Assembly: GCA_046155285.1 (NCBI GenBank)
Contig: JBJXEA010000016.1
Location: forward strand, 1 to 64,000
Length of the DNA: 64,000 nt
DNA from: CAILHX01 sp046155285
Lineage (GTDB): Bacteria > Pseudomonadota > Gammaproteobacteria > Burkholderiales > Methylophilaceae
Reading direction: 5' to 3'
The position numbers were made by a program, and so were the translations under genes. The notes under the pieces are model-generated. The model made no database searches and had not been told where the DNA came from. It saw only the letters and a program-made list of their open reading frames with translations. Positions 45,524 to 53,238 of the stretch are shown here, in pieces. Positions within the stretch are counted from its first letter, which is position 1. Each line of letters opens with the position of its first letter.

Positions 45524-46407
45524 ACATACATCTCCTTAGGCGAAGGCTCGAACACCTTGGCATTCTTGATGTCGGGCAAATGCGCCAAAGCACGGAACTC
45601 GGAGGCAATCGCCACATAGTCGTCGTGCTCGGCAATAATCGCCGGTTTGCAGGCAAATGGGTCGCGCACCAGCGCCAACTGGTCTTTTGTACCCATGAGC
45701 AAGGTGTAAAAACCATCCAATTCCTCAAAACCCTGATTCAACGCGGCTTCCAGGTCATCCCCTTCACGCATGCGCCATTCCAGAAAGCGGCAGGCGGCCT
45801 CGGTGTCGTTGTCGGTTTCAAACTCTATGCCTTCATGTTCCAACTTACGGCGCAGGCTGTGCGCGTTGGACAGCGAGCCGTTATGCACCAAGCACCAGTC
45901 TTGTCCTGCGGTGAATGGATGAGCATGCGCCGGAGTCACCGCAGATTCAGTCGCCATGCGCGTGTGGCCGACCAGATGCGTACCGCTGACGTGCGGCAAG
46001 TCGTAGCGCTTGGCGACATCTGCCGGCAAGCCAATATCTTTGTAGACATCTATGGAATGACCCACCGACAGAAGATGCACGTTGGGGTAAGCCTGTTTCA
46101 GCCAAGCCTTCACCACAGCCGGTTCCAGCGTGGTCACCAGAATGGCATGATTACCCTGTGCGCTGATGCTGTGTTGGCTGGCATGTTGCGCCGCCAGCTC
46201 CTGAGCCAAACCCTGCCAGTTGAACGCCATAGACGGTGCATACAGGCTGAATTTCAGCTCCTTAGCGCCGACCGGAGCGGTAAACACCGCCATCCCCGCC
46301 GAATCAGGCCCACGCTCAGTCATGCCGATGAGCATGGGCATCATCAATTCGCCAATATTGGCGCGCATGTTCTGGTTTTTCACCAGCAATCCTACAATTC
46401 CACACAT
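45511..46407 (-). CDS. mgsA: N-methylglutamate synthase subunit A (class II glutamine amidotransferase-like)
   Basis: 298 residues. MCGIVGLL gives the N-terminal nucleophile Cys2 after Met removal, followed by TERGPDSAG and GHTRMATES, which bind the amide substrate, and NGSLSNAHSLRRKLE. In glutamate synthase this domain releases ammonia from glutamine; here it would act on gamma-glutamylmethylamide. It is separated from gmaS by a repeat-filled 152-base gap. Confidence 0.93.
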   Translation of the reverse strand: MCGIVGLLVKNQNMRANIGELMMPMLIGMTERGPDSAGMAVFTAPVGAKELKFSLYAPSMAFNWQGLAQELAAQHASQHSISAQGNHAILVTTLEPAVVKAWLKQAYPNVHLLSVGHSIDVYKDIGLPADVAKRYDLPHVSGTHLVGHTRMATESAVTPAHAHPFTAGQDWCLVHNGSLSNAHSLRRKLEHEGIEFETDNDTEAACRFLEWRMREGDDLEAALNQGFEELDGFYTLLMGTKDQLALVRDPFACKPAIIAEHDDYVAIASEFRALAHLPDIKNAKVFEPSPKEMYVWKL

Positions 46408-46448
46408 AAAAATCTCCTTGTTATCCTAAATTGTCCATTAGGCAGGCG

Positions 46449-46558
46449 CTCCCTCTCCCGCAGGCGGGAGAGAGTTGGGGAGAGGGAGCTTGTACACGAA
46501 AGTACTTCATTCATGCACTCAAAAACCCTCTCCCCCGCCTGCGGGGGAGGGGAGCGAG
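46449..46558. repeat. Palindromic repeat pair between gmaS and mgsA
   Basis: ccctctcccgcaggcgggag...gggagagggag (46449-46488) and ccctctcccccgcctgcggg...gagcgag (46526-46558). These are two inverted units with about 37 bases between, matching the element inside guaA (36071-36175). Confidence 0.85.
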
Positions 46559-46559
46559 C

Positions 46560-47897
46560 TTAGAAAAACTCCACGTAGCGTTTGATTTCCCAATCAGAAA
46601 CGTGGCGCATGTATTCAATCCATTCCATAGATTTCAAATCAATGAACTCTTGCGAGAGCTTGTCGCCCAGCGCGTCGCGCACCACTTTGTCGGCTTCAAA
46701 TGCACGCACTGCCTCGTTGAGGTTTTGCGGCAGGATGCCAATGCCATGTTTTTTAAGCTCGGCGGGAGAATAGTCGTAAAGATTGTCGCCATTGCCCTTG
46801 CCCGGATCCAACTCACGTTTCACGCCATCCAGCCCAGCCGCGATGACGGCGGCGGTGATGAGATACGGGTTGCTGCTTCCATCAGGCAAGCGCAACTCAA
46901 GGCGGCCATAGGGAATGCGTACCATGGTGGAGCGATTGTTATTGCCATAAGAAATGTACGCAGGCGCCCAAGTAGCGCCGGTGAGAGAGCGACCCACGAC
47001 CAAGCGCTTGTAGGAGTTAACCGTAGGCGCTGCCAACGCGCAAAGTGCTGGCGCATGCGCCAGAATGCCACCCATGAAGTGATAGGCCAGCTTGGATAAT
47101 CCATGCCCAGTCTTGTCGCTATCGTCCTGGAACAGGCTCTTTTTGCCGTCGCCGATGGACATATGCATGTGCATTCCGTTGCCGGGGCGGTTGCTGAAGG
47201 GTTTGGGCATAAACGAACACATCATGCCCAAGCTATTGGCAATCTCGCTCGCCGCCATTTTGAACAGGATGAAATCATCCGCGCTCTTCAGGCAGTCGGC
47301 GTAGGTGTAGTTGATTTCAAACTGGCCGTTGGAATCTTCGTGGTCAATTTGATACACATCCAAACCGCAAGCCAGCAACGACTCTGTCAGCTCCTCCAAA
47401 AACACCGACTGGCGCGTGATGCCTTTGTAGTCATAACAGGGTTTTTGCAGCGTATCGGTGTCGTCTACCGGCTGTATCTGGCCGTACTCGTCCATTTTCA
47501 GCAAGGAGAACTCTGGCTCCAAGCCGGTATAAAGTATCCAGCCTTTTTTCTTCAGAATATCCACTTGTTTTTTCAGCACCACGCGCGAGTCGAATTCATA
47601 AGGCTTGCCCAGCACATGCCCATCGCAAATGATGCGTGCATAGCCAGGTTGCCAAGGGATTAGAGATAGAGTGGATAGCTCGCCAACCGCCATGTAATCC
47701 GGCCCATTGGGCGCGATGCCCATGCCCCATATTGCCCCGCCCGCAAAGCCCGCACCGGTGGTGAGTATGTCTTCCAGATGCGCTGCAGGTACGGATTTCA
47801 CCTTGGCCACCCCGTGAATATCCACAAACTGCGCCAGTACGTATTTGACTTTGTTATCTTTCAAAAACTTCTTTGCTTCTGCCAGTGATTTCATCAA
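46560..47897 (-). CDS. gmaS: Gamma-glutamylmethylamide synthetase
   Basis: ATP-dependent ligation of methylamine and glutamate, entry to the NMG pathway. It has 445 residues of the glutamine-synthetase fold. Family blocks: DIHGVAKVKSVPAAHLED, ILYTGLEPEFSLLKMDE (metal/Glu site), QFEINYTYADCLKSAD, NGMHMHMSIGDG (His of the active site) and RIPYGRLELRLPDGSSNPYL. It is GmaS rather than glutamine synthetase by its position between mgdD and mgsA and by its sub-family motifs. Confidence 0.94.
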   Translation of the reverse strand: MMKSLAEAKKFLKDNKVKYVLAQFVDIHGVAKVKSVPAAHLEDILTTGAGFAGGAIWGMGIAPNGPDYMAVGELSTLSLIPWQPGYARIICDGHVLGKPYEFDSRVVLKKQVDILKKKGWILYTGLEPEFSLLKMDEYGQIQPVDDTDTLQKPCYDYKGITRQSVFLEELTESLLACGLDVYQIDHEDSNGQFEINYTYADCLKSADDFILFKMAASEIANSLGMMCSFMPKPFSNRPGNGMHMHMSIGDGKKSLFQDDSDKTGHGLSKLAYHFMGGILAHAPALCALAAPTVNSYKRLVVGRSLTGATWAPAYISYGNNNRSTMVRIPYGRLELRLPDGSSNPYLITAAVIAAGLDGVKRELDPGKGNGDNLYDYSPAELKKHGIGILPQNLNEAVRAFEADKVVRDALGDKLSQEFIDLKSMEWIEYMRHVSDWEIKRYVEFF

Positions 47898-47916
47898 GCG
47901 CTCCCTTTATCAATAA

Positions 47917-48585
47917 TTACAATTTGTAATGCGACGAGAGGCCAACAGCGCCGCCGCCGTGTTCCACTGCAATTTCCAACATCGTATCCCACATAAAAGC
48001 CCCATAAGTGCCGTCGCACCACAGCCGATAAACTGGCTCGCCTTGAAGATTCTGGCGAATAATGGTGGCAGAAATTCCTGCCACCTGCGTCATCAGCAAG
48101 GCATGTTCGTCCAGTGCTTTTTCACGCAAATCGAGCGCACACAGCTCCGCAAGCAGCTTAGAAACCAAGCTGCCACTCAACAGCAGCGCCGCATCGCAAC
48201 GCTCCACCTGATACAAACCTTGCTTCGTTGCTTTCTCCGCTGCATGTAGCGCGGTACAAAGATTGCCTCCCGGCGGGTCTTCCAGCAAAAACTCGCTATT
48301 ACCCAAGCGCAGCACCAAAGCGCCCGATGCCTGCTGATTCCAACTGTTAGCGGTGGCCGGAATGATGACTTTGTTCGCTTCCAGCCATTGCGCTGCGCCA
48401 GCGCCTTTAATCGCAAACCGCGACAGGCAACTTACGTCACACACGCCCAGCGTTTGTTTGTGGCGAACTTCGGTCGCTTCGTCATCAAAGTGCATAGCCA
48501 CTTCCATGCCGTTGAGCGCACCCATGCTGAAAGACAAGCCCTTGAGCGCGTATGCAACAGGAGTAGGTTGATTCATCATCTGCAT
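47917..48585 (-). CDS. mgdD: N-methylglutamate dehydrogenase subunit D (SoxG-like)
   Basis: 222 residues from the ATG at 48585 (MQMMNQPTPV). GGAG lies about eight bases upstream, and the start is one base after the mgdC stop; an ATG at 48597 is possible. It is a GcvT-like small subunit of the sarcosine-oxidase type: VRHKQTLGVCDVSCLSRFAIKG, a central NSEFLLEDPPGG and the C-terminal CDGTYGAFMWDTMLEIA. It completes the heterotetramer. Confidence 0.92.
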   Translation of the reverse strand: MQMMNQPTPVAYALKGLSFSMGALNGMEVAMHFDDEATEVRHKQTLGVCDVSCLSRFAIKGAGAAQWLEANKVIIPATANSWNQQASGALVLRLGNSEFLLEDPPGGNLCTALHAAEKATKQGLYQVERCDAALLLSGSLVSKLLAELCALDLREKALDEHALLMTQVAGISATIIRQNLQGEPVYRLWCDGTYGAFMWDTMLEIAVEHGGGAVGLSSHYKL

Positions 48586-48586
48586 A

Positions 48587-51484
48587 CTATTCTCCATGCT
48601 CCAGCGCAATAAACGGCGCTTTGACCACCGTGGCCTGCACCATCGCACCGCTATCTGTTCTGATGTGGAAGTGTGAACCCGGGTTCACATCCGTCGGCGC
48701 CACATAGGCAAAGCCTATGACGCGATTGGCCGCAGGGCTAAAAGAGATGCTGGTCACCCGCCCTTTAATCTCATTGGCCTGCATCACCAAATTGCATTCA
48801 AAAGGCATTTCACCGCTGAAGCCTGTCTCCAACATGAAATGCACCAAGCGTTTTTTGACAGGACGTTGTGCGATGATTTTTAAGCTGCGCTGGCCGACAA
48901 AAAATGGCTTATCCATCTGTATCGCCCATTCAGCGCCGATTTCATAAGGATTGGTCAGGCCATCGGTATCGTGTCCGACCAAATGATTGCCCATTTCCAA
49001 ACGTAACAGCCTTTGTGCGTCGGTGCCAAAAGGGCGAATACCATGACGTTCACCCGCCATCATCAGCGCGTTCCATACCTGCAAAGCGTTGCCCGCAGGC
49101 ACATGAATCTCATAGGCCAAGTTTGAGACGAAGCCCACGCGCATCAAGCGCACAGCCGCTCCGGCCAAGGTAGTTTGGCAAACCGCGCCATAGGCGAAAT
49201 CGCTGTCTGTTAAGCTGAGTGTTGTCAGCGTTCCTAACACCTCACGCGCTTTCGGACCTGCGACGTTAATCAAGCCATAAGCGCCGGTGACGTTGATAAG
49301 GCCGATTTGCAGTTTCCAGATTTGCAGCCAGCGCTGCATTTCACGGTACACCGCCGCCGCATTGGAGGTGCTGACGGTGATATAGAACACATTATCTGCC
49401 AAACGCGATACCACACCGTCATCCACCACCACACCAGACTCATCCAGCATCAAGGCGTAGCGCGTCTCACCCACGACTTGGTCAGCAAACTTGCCAGTGT
49501 AGAAGCGCTCCAGAAACTCCGCCGCATCCGCGCCCTGCACTTCAAATTTACCCAGTGAGCCGCCATCAATGATGCCCACGGACTGACGCACGGCCAGCGC
49601 TTCTTGCTGTATGGCTTCCAGCTTGGAAAGCGTGGGTTTGGCGTAATAAGCCGCACGCCACCAAGCGCCGACTTCGGTGAATTCTGCGCCAGCGCTTTCG
49701 TGCCAGCCATGCATAGGCGTAAGGCGATGCGGATGAAAACTGCGCCCTGCTAGATGCCCCATCGGCGTGGGGTGGAAGAACGGACGTGCAGTGGTGGTGC
49801 CTATTTTTTCCACCGGCAAACCGCGGATTTTGGCGAGGATGCGAATGGCATTCATGTTGGAATGCTTGCCCTGACTAGGCCCCATGCCGACGGTGGTGAA
49901 ACGCTTCATCAGCTCAATGTTATCGAAGCCTTCAATAGCAGCATTGACGAAATCCTTGAGCTGAATGTCCTCGTCAAAATCCACAAAGTTTTTGGCTTTG
50001 GCGTGCGGCACGATAGGATAGGCGTGGCTGGGCGAGGAATCATGACCTGCATCTACTAATGTCTGCACCGCATCTTTGCCCAAATAGCGCAATACCTCAC
50101 CCGCCGCGCGTGCGCCATCTTGCAGGCGTTGTTCCAGCCCAAACACGCCGTTCACCTTGCCCGCCGCAAACACGCCTGCTGGCAGCTTGTTCGGCACAAA
50201 TTGTTGCGAAGGATTATCAAAGCGCATCGCCGTGCCGGCTTGGTATAGCAATGCGGCGGCGGGTGCCCAGCCAGCGCTCATGGCGATGCCGTCACAGGCT
50301 ATCGTGAATTTCTGGGCAGGATTAGCCTGATTGCTGGTTTCATCGTAAGGGCAAATCACCGCGCCCACGACGCCCAACTGACTTTTGGCTGGCAAAGCCT
50401 CATACACGCAACTCGCTTTATGTATGGTTATGCCCTTATGTAGCACTTCTACCGCAAGATCACCAACTTCACCCGCAGCACGCATGTCCACCAAGGCCGC
50501 CACTTTGCAACCCGCTTGCAGTAAATCGAGCGCAACACGATAACCGTGGCTGTTGGCGGTGACCACCACGCCATTGTTGTAGGGTTTTACCGCATAACGG
50601 TGTATCAACCTTTGCGCCGCAGTTCCCAGCATCACGCCCGGCAGGTCGTTGTTACGGAAAACCGGCGGCTGCTCGAACACGCCCGTGGCCACGATGACGG
50701 CTTTGGCGCGTACCTTGGTGATGCCATTGGCAGCCACGATGGGAATCAGGTGATCGGTGTAATAGCCTGCGGCATAAGCGCCAGTATGCACGCTGATATT
50801 GGGGTGCTGGTTTGCACGCTCAACCAGCGCCAAACACTGTGCGGCAGGCTCATGTGAGGCCGCATGGTCATAGCCCAGACTGCCGCCAGCGCGGTGATTT
50901 TCGTCTACCAGAATTACTTCCAGCCCCGCATCCGCCGCCGCTAATGCCGCGGTCAAGCCGGTCGGGCCAGCGCCCACCACCAGCAAGTCGCAATGACGAT
51001 GCGTTTTGCGCTTTAAGCCGCGCGGAAAGTCAAAATTGACGATGCCCAAACCCGCGGCTTTGCGGATGAGGTTTTCCCAGAACGGAAAAAAGCGCCGCGG
51101 CGTGTGGAACGCCTTGTAATAAAACCCTACTGGCAACAATGGGGAAATCGAATCCACAAAACGGTTTTTATCCGCCTTCACCCCGCCTTTTGTGTTGACC
51201 GCCTCCAGCTTCATACCATCACTCACGGTCACTACATCAGCCCGCATATTGGTATCCACGCCATCCGTCACCAGCACGTTCACATCATGATTGGCCAAGC
51301 TCAACACGCCACGTGGGCGGTGATATTTGAAGCTGCGGCCTAGCACTTTTTCTCCCGCCGCCCACAGCGCACTGGTGATGGTGTCGCCTTCGTAAGCTGT
51401 GTATTCCTTGCCTTCAAAGCTAAAGGTCAGAGGTTTATCGCGGTTGATCCACTCACCCGGTTTTTTGGCTAAGCGCTGGTTCAT
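48587..51484 (-). CDS. mgdC: N-methylglutamate dehydrogenase subunit C (SoxA-like, alpha)
   Basis: 965 residues, the size of sarcosine oxidase alpha. N-terminal ferredoxin-like part (LTFSFEGKEYTAYEGDTITSAL), dinucleotide-binding fold LLVVGAGPTGLTAALAAADAG, and VATGVFEQPPVFRNNDLPGV. The last roughly 380 residues are a GcvT-like folate-binding domain starting near VGAWWRAAYYAK. That domain would hand the released C1 unit to a tetrahydropterin or release formaldehyde. It overlaps mgdB by 4 bases. Confidence 0.94.
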   Translation of the reverse strand: MNQRLAKKPGEWINRDKPLTFSFEGKEYTAYEGDTITSALWAAGEKVLGRSFKYHRPRGVLSLANHDVNVLVTDGVDTNMRADVVTVSDGMKLEAVNTKGGVKADKNRFVDSISPLLPVGFYYKAFHTPRRFFPFWENLIRKAAGLGIVNFDFPRGLKRKTHRHCDLLVVGAGPTGLTAALAAADAGLEVILVDENHRAGGSLGYDHAASHEPAAQCLALVERANQHPNISVHTGAYAAGYYTDHLIPIVAANGITKVRAKAVIVATGVFEQPPVFRNNDLPGVMLGTAAQRLIHRYAVKPYNNGVVVTANSHGYRVALDLLQAGCKVAALVDMRAAGEVGDLAVEVLHKGITIHKASCVYEALPAKSQLGVVGAVICPYDETSNQANPAQKFTIACDGIAMSAGWAPAAALLYQAGTAMRFDNPSQQFVPNKLPAGVFAAGKVNGVFGLEQRLQDGARAAGEVLRYLGKDAVQTLVDAGHDSSPSHAYPIVPHAKAKNFVDFDEDIQLKDFVNAAIEGFDNIELMKRFTTVGMGPSQGKHSNMNAIRILAKIRGLPVEKIGTTTARPFFHPTPMGHLAGRSFHPHRLTPMHGWHESAGAEFTEVGAWWRAAYYAKPTLSKLEAIQQEALAVRQSVGIIDGGSLGKFEVQGADAAEFLERFYTGKFADQVVGETRYALMLDESGVVVDDGVVSRLADNVFYITVSTSNAAAVYREMQRWLQIWKLQIGLINVTGAYGLINVAGPKAREVLGTLTTLSLTDSDFAYGAVCQTTLAGAAVRLMRVGFVSNLAYEIHVPAGNALQVWNALMMAGERHGIRPFGTDAQRLLRLEMGNHLVGHDTDGLTNPYEIGAEWAIQMDKPFFVGQRSLKIIAQRPVKKRLVHFMLETGFSGEMPFECNLVMQANEIKGRVTSISFSPAANRVIGFAYVAPTDVNPGSHFHIRTDSGAMVQATVVKAPFIALEHGE

Positions 51485-51744
51485 GTTGCGCCCCCTTGCC
51501 CAAACAGATAGGTGCGGATGACTTCTTCAGTCAGCGTGTTGCGCTCGGCGATGAACCAAGTACCGCTGGCGCTGTGATACCACCATTCTGTTTTCACGCC
51601 GGGTGCGCCATTTCTATTGTGTACATAAGCCGCCCACTCTTTATCAGTGCAGGTGTCAGAATCGGGCATATTGCGCAATTCGCCACCAAATACGAATTCG
51701 CTGATGGGGCGGCTGCCGTTCATAGGACAATTAAGTAGCTTCAT
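51481..51744 (-). CDS. mgdB: N-methylglutamate dehydrogenase subunit B (SoxD-like, delta)
   Basis: 87 residues, SoxD-like: MKLLNCPMNGSRPISEFVFGGE, DKEWAAYVHNRNGAPGVKTEWWYH and WFIAERNTLTEEVIRTYLFG. In sarcosine oxidase SoxD a zinc is held by two Cys of CPYCG, a His and a following Cys. Here the second Cys of the pair is Asn and the HxxGC Cys is Gly/Ser-flanked, so the metal site looks lost. It abuts mgdA without a gap. Confidence 0.9.
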   Translation of the reverse strand: MKLLNCPMNGSRPISEFVFGGELRNMPDSDTCTDKEWAAYVHNRNGAPGVKTEWWYHSASGTWFIAERNTLTEEVIRTYLFGQGGAT

Positions 51745-52986
51745 TTAATGACCGACCGAGGCCGCACCTTTCTCGCCAGTCAATTCGTAGTCTTCAAAAC
51801 GTGACAGGCGGAAGGAATGAATCATGTCCGGCGCTTGGTCATTAGCGATGGTCGCTGCCATAGTTTTGCCGCTGATGGGTGTGGCCTTAAACCCCCAAGT
51901 ACCCCATCCCGCGTCGAGATAGAAGCCTTCAATCGGCGTTTTGCCCATAATCGGCGCAAAGTCTGGTGTCATATCTGCCATGCCCGCCCATTGGCGCACA
52001 ATTTTGACGTTGGAAAGAAAGGGAAACATATCCAGCATGTGCGAGGTCAGACCTTCGACAAAATCTAGCGACGAACGCGTGGAATGCACTTCATACGGAT
52101 CAAGCGAAGAGCCCATCACCAGCTCGCCGCGCGAGGACTGGCTGACGTAGACATGGAGGCTGCCAGACACCAGAATGGTATTCAGCCAAGGTTTCATCGG
52201 CTCGGTGACGCAAGCTTGTAGCGGGTGGATGACGATGGGCGTATCGAGGCCGATCATTTTGGTCACGCGCGGTGTAAATCCGGCCACCGCAGACAGTACT
52301 TGCTTGGTAGCGATGTAGCCGCGGCTGGTGTGCACACCAGCCACTTTGCCGCTTTGCACATCAATACCAGTCACCTCGGTATTTTGGAAAATTTCCGCAC
52401 CTTGGCGGTCTGCGCCGCGTGCATAGCCCCACGCCACACCGTCGTGGCGGGCAATGGAGCCGGGGGCGTGATACAGCGCTCCAAGAATTGGCGCGTGGCC
52501 GCTGCAACTGAGATCAAGCTGCGGACAGGCTTTAGCGATTTCTTCCGGCCCCACCACACGGCTTTCTACACCCACATGCTTATTGACTTCAGCCCGCCAA
52601 CGCATGGTACGCATGGCAGATTCGGTATGTGCCAGCGTGAAATGGCCGCGATTGGAGTAAAAAAGATTGAGGTCGAGTTCTTCTGATAAGCCCTCGTAAA
52701 TCTTAACGCTGGCATCGTAGAAATTGACGCCTTCAGGAGTGAGGTAGTTGGAGCGCACAATAGTGGTGTTGCGCCCGGTATTACCGCCGCCGATATAGCC
52801 GCGCTCCAGCACTGCCACATTAGTGATGCCGTGGTCTTTAGCCAGATAATAAGCCGCTGCCAAACCATGCCCACCACCGCCTATGATGACTACATCATAG
52901 GATTTTTTCGGTTGCTCCAACGCCCGAAAGAATCGCGGTGCCGGATGGCCTTTGCTTAAGGCAAATTTCAGTAGTCTAAAAGGCAT
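51745..52986 (-). CDS. mgdA: N-methylglutamate dehydrogenase subunit A (SoxB-like, beta)
   Basis: 413 residues. FAD-binding motif VVIIGGGGHGLAAAYYLAKDHG at about 31-52, with GGGNTGRNTTIVRSNYL following. The ARHDGVAWGYARGADR region contains a His at the place used for covalent FMN in sarcosine oxidases. It ends with a substrate-domain block WAGMADMTPDFAPIMG. It is the first gene of mgdABCD-gmaS-mgsABC, with a strong promoter about 110 bases upstream. Confidence 0.94.
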   Translation of the reverse strand: MPFRLLKFALSKGHPAPRFFRALEQPKKSYDVVIIGGGGHGLAAAYYLAKDHGITNVAVLERGYIGGGNTGRNTTIVRSNYLTPEGVNFYDASVKIYEGLSEELDLNLFYSNRGHFTLAHTESAMRTMRWRAEVNKHVGVESRVVGPEEIAKACPQLDLSCSGHAPILGALYHAPGSIARHDGVAWGYARGADRQGAEIFQNTEVTGIDVQSGKVAGVHTSRGYIATKQVLSAVAGFTPRVTKMIGLDTPIVIHPLQACVTEPMKPWLNTILVSGSLHVYVSQSSRGELVMGSSLDPYEVHSTRSSLDFVEGLTSHMLDMFPFLSNVKIVRQWAGMADMTPDFAPIMGKTPIEGFYLDAGWGTWGFKATPISGKTMAATIANDQAPDMIHSFRLSRFEDYELTGEKGAASVGH

Positions 52987-53093
52987 TTATTTTCCCAAAC
53001 TTCACACAAGACATTCAGTGTTACTACTGTCAGACTAAAATCTGAACCAACAAATTAAGTAAACTTTTTTAATTGCAATGAAACATTGATGTG

Positions 53094-53127
53094 ATTATTT
53101 AACAGTTCACACACTATGTCAACAGTT
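53094..53127 (-). promoter_or_regulatory. Promoter of the mgd operon with a possible operator
   Basis: On the minus strand TTGACA (53122-53117), 17-base spacer, AATAAT (53099-53094): a near-consensus sigma-70 promoter. The direct repeat aacagtt occurs at 53101-53107 and 53121-53127, 20 bases apart, one copy at the -35. The leader to mgdA is about 100 bases. The rest of the 252-base gap is A+T-rich, with no other gene or clear terminator. Confidence 0.65.
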
Positions 53128-53238
53128 AAATTAAGTTATAAAATCATTAATTTTCCCATCTAGATAATAATAAAATTAAATACATATCATATAGTTATGT
53201 AATTTTTAACACTCTGCGCACCAATGGATAATGTAGAT

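Noticed and set aside
45580..46563. Plus-strand open frame of 327 codons antisense to mgsA
   Set aside because: It overlaps the well-supported mgsA and the repeat beyond it, and has shadow-type composition.
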